Positions 13,900 through 14,372 of a DNA stretch of 14,372 bases are shown here, piece by piece. Positions within the stretch are counted from its first letter, which is position 1. The number at the start of each line of letters is the position of its first letter. The DNA is taken from contig DIWB01000004.1 in the NCBI GenBank assembly GCA_002428385.1, positions 1-14,372 on the forward strand, given 5' to 3'. The position numbers and the translations under genes are program-made. The notes under the pieces are model-generated. The model saw only the letters and a list, made by a program, of their open reading frames with translations. It searched no databases and was not told the DNA's origin. This DNA is from Bacteroidales bacterium UBA6117 (lineage in GTDB: Bacteria; Bacteroidota; Bacteroidia; Bacteroidales; VadinHA17).

Positions 13900-14372
13900 A
13901 TGCTTGAGCTGATACTCAGGCGTCAGAGCGACAGGAAATACGACAAAAATCCTGTCGAACCTGAGAAACTCGACCGTATACTGGAGGCAGGAAGGATGGC
14001 GCCTTCCGCCTGCAATGCCCAGCCATGGAAGTTTGTCGTGGCTACTGATAAGGACATACTTTCACAACTGGCTGATGCAGCCTCGGCAAAACTGCTTGGA
14101 ATGAACACTTTTGTCAGCCAGGCTCCGGTTATGATCGTGATAGTGAGAGAAAAGCCAAACCTCAGCTCGAGGGTCGGCGGAACGATCAAAAGCAAGGACT
14201 ATTCACTGATCGATATCGGCATCGCCGCGGAGAACATCTGCCTGCAGGCAATTGCAGAAGGACTCGGAACCTGCATCATCGGATGGTTCGACGAGGACAG
14301 GGTGAAAAGCATCCTGGGAATACCTTCGTCAAAGCGAGTCGAACTGATTATCACCCTCGGCTACGCAACGGG
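13900..14372 (+). CDS. Nitroreductase family protein (FMN-dependent), 3' end cut by window edge
   Basis: The frame is open to the right edge: 157 codons of a family that is usually 170-220 aa, so only the C-terminus is missing. The N-terminus (ELILRRQSDRKYD) has the R-x-S-x-R FMN-phosphate motif, followed by GRMAPSACNAQPWKFVVA (31-48), the second flavin-contacting segment. GIAAENICLQAIAEGLGTC with IIGWFDEDRV is the usual third. Such proteins are NAD(P)H-dependent flavin oxidoreductases; the physiological substrate cannot be told from sequence. The ATG at 13900 is chosen for its GGAGG at 13888-13892; an in-frame ATG at 13882 is possible. It starts within 21 nt of the rubrerythrin stop, so the two are probably co-transcribed and may share a redox or oxidative-stress role. 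Confidence 0.9.
   Translation, partial: MLELILRRQSDRKYDKNPVEPEKLDRILEAGRMAPSACNAQPWKFVVATDKDILSQLADAASAKLLGMNTFVSQAPVMIVIVREKPNLSSRVGGTIKSKDYSLIDIGIAAENICLQAIAEGLGTCIIGWFDEDRVKSILGIPSSKRVELIITLGYAT

Overview
The window reads as chromosomal DNA from an anaerobic Bacteroidota, most likely order Bacteroidales. The evidence is a type B C-terminal sorting domain of the type IX secretion system, a DUF6702-type protein, several good matches to the Bacteroidota promoter -7 box (TAnnTTTG), few Shine-Dalgarno sequences, and gene pairs that from memory are typical of this phylum (aroQ-pyk, divergent xerD, lemA with an M48-like partner). Rubrerythrin and pyruvate phosphate dikinase suit an anaerobe or microaerophile. 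The placement is inferred from gene content only; no rRNA or tRNA gene is present.

Left third (1-5948), all on the minus strand and read from right to left: aroQ (type II 3-dehydroquinate dehydratase), overlapping pyk (pyruvate kinase) by 4 nt; a DUF6702-like secreted protein; an 873-aa secreted fibronectin-type-III/PKD-like protein with a type B T9SS sorting domain; and a TPR protein that runs off the left edge. Gaps between these genes are 10-30 nt, so they look like one transcription unit. Divergently, xerD (tyrosine recombinase) starts at 6062.

Centre (6962-12303), plus strand: ppdK (pyruvate, phosphate dikinase) with its own promoter and a clear intrinsic terminator; pckA (ATP-dependent PEP carboxykinase), whose promoter overlaps the end of that terminator; an intergenic octanucleotide tandem repeat with a GC-rich segment; and plsY (glycerol-3-phosphate acyltransferase). 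Together with pyk, three enzymes that interconvert PEP, pyruvate and oxaloacetate lie within about 7.5 kb.

Right part: on the minus strand lemA is followed after 1 nt by an 88-aa membrane ORF. That ORF resembles only the N-terminal membrane part of the HtpX-like M48 peptidase that normally partners LemA, and the catalytic domain is missing. Divergent from lemA, rubrerythrin and a nitroreductase-family protein (cut by the right edge) form a redox or oxidative-stress pair behind an AT-rich regulatory region with inverted repeats.

Most of the window is conserved housekeeping DNA. I did not find a convincing new multi-gene system. The points most worth a second look are the truncated LemA partner, the octamer repeat array, and the secreted-protein genes downstream of pyk.
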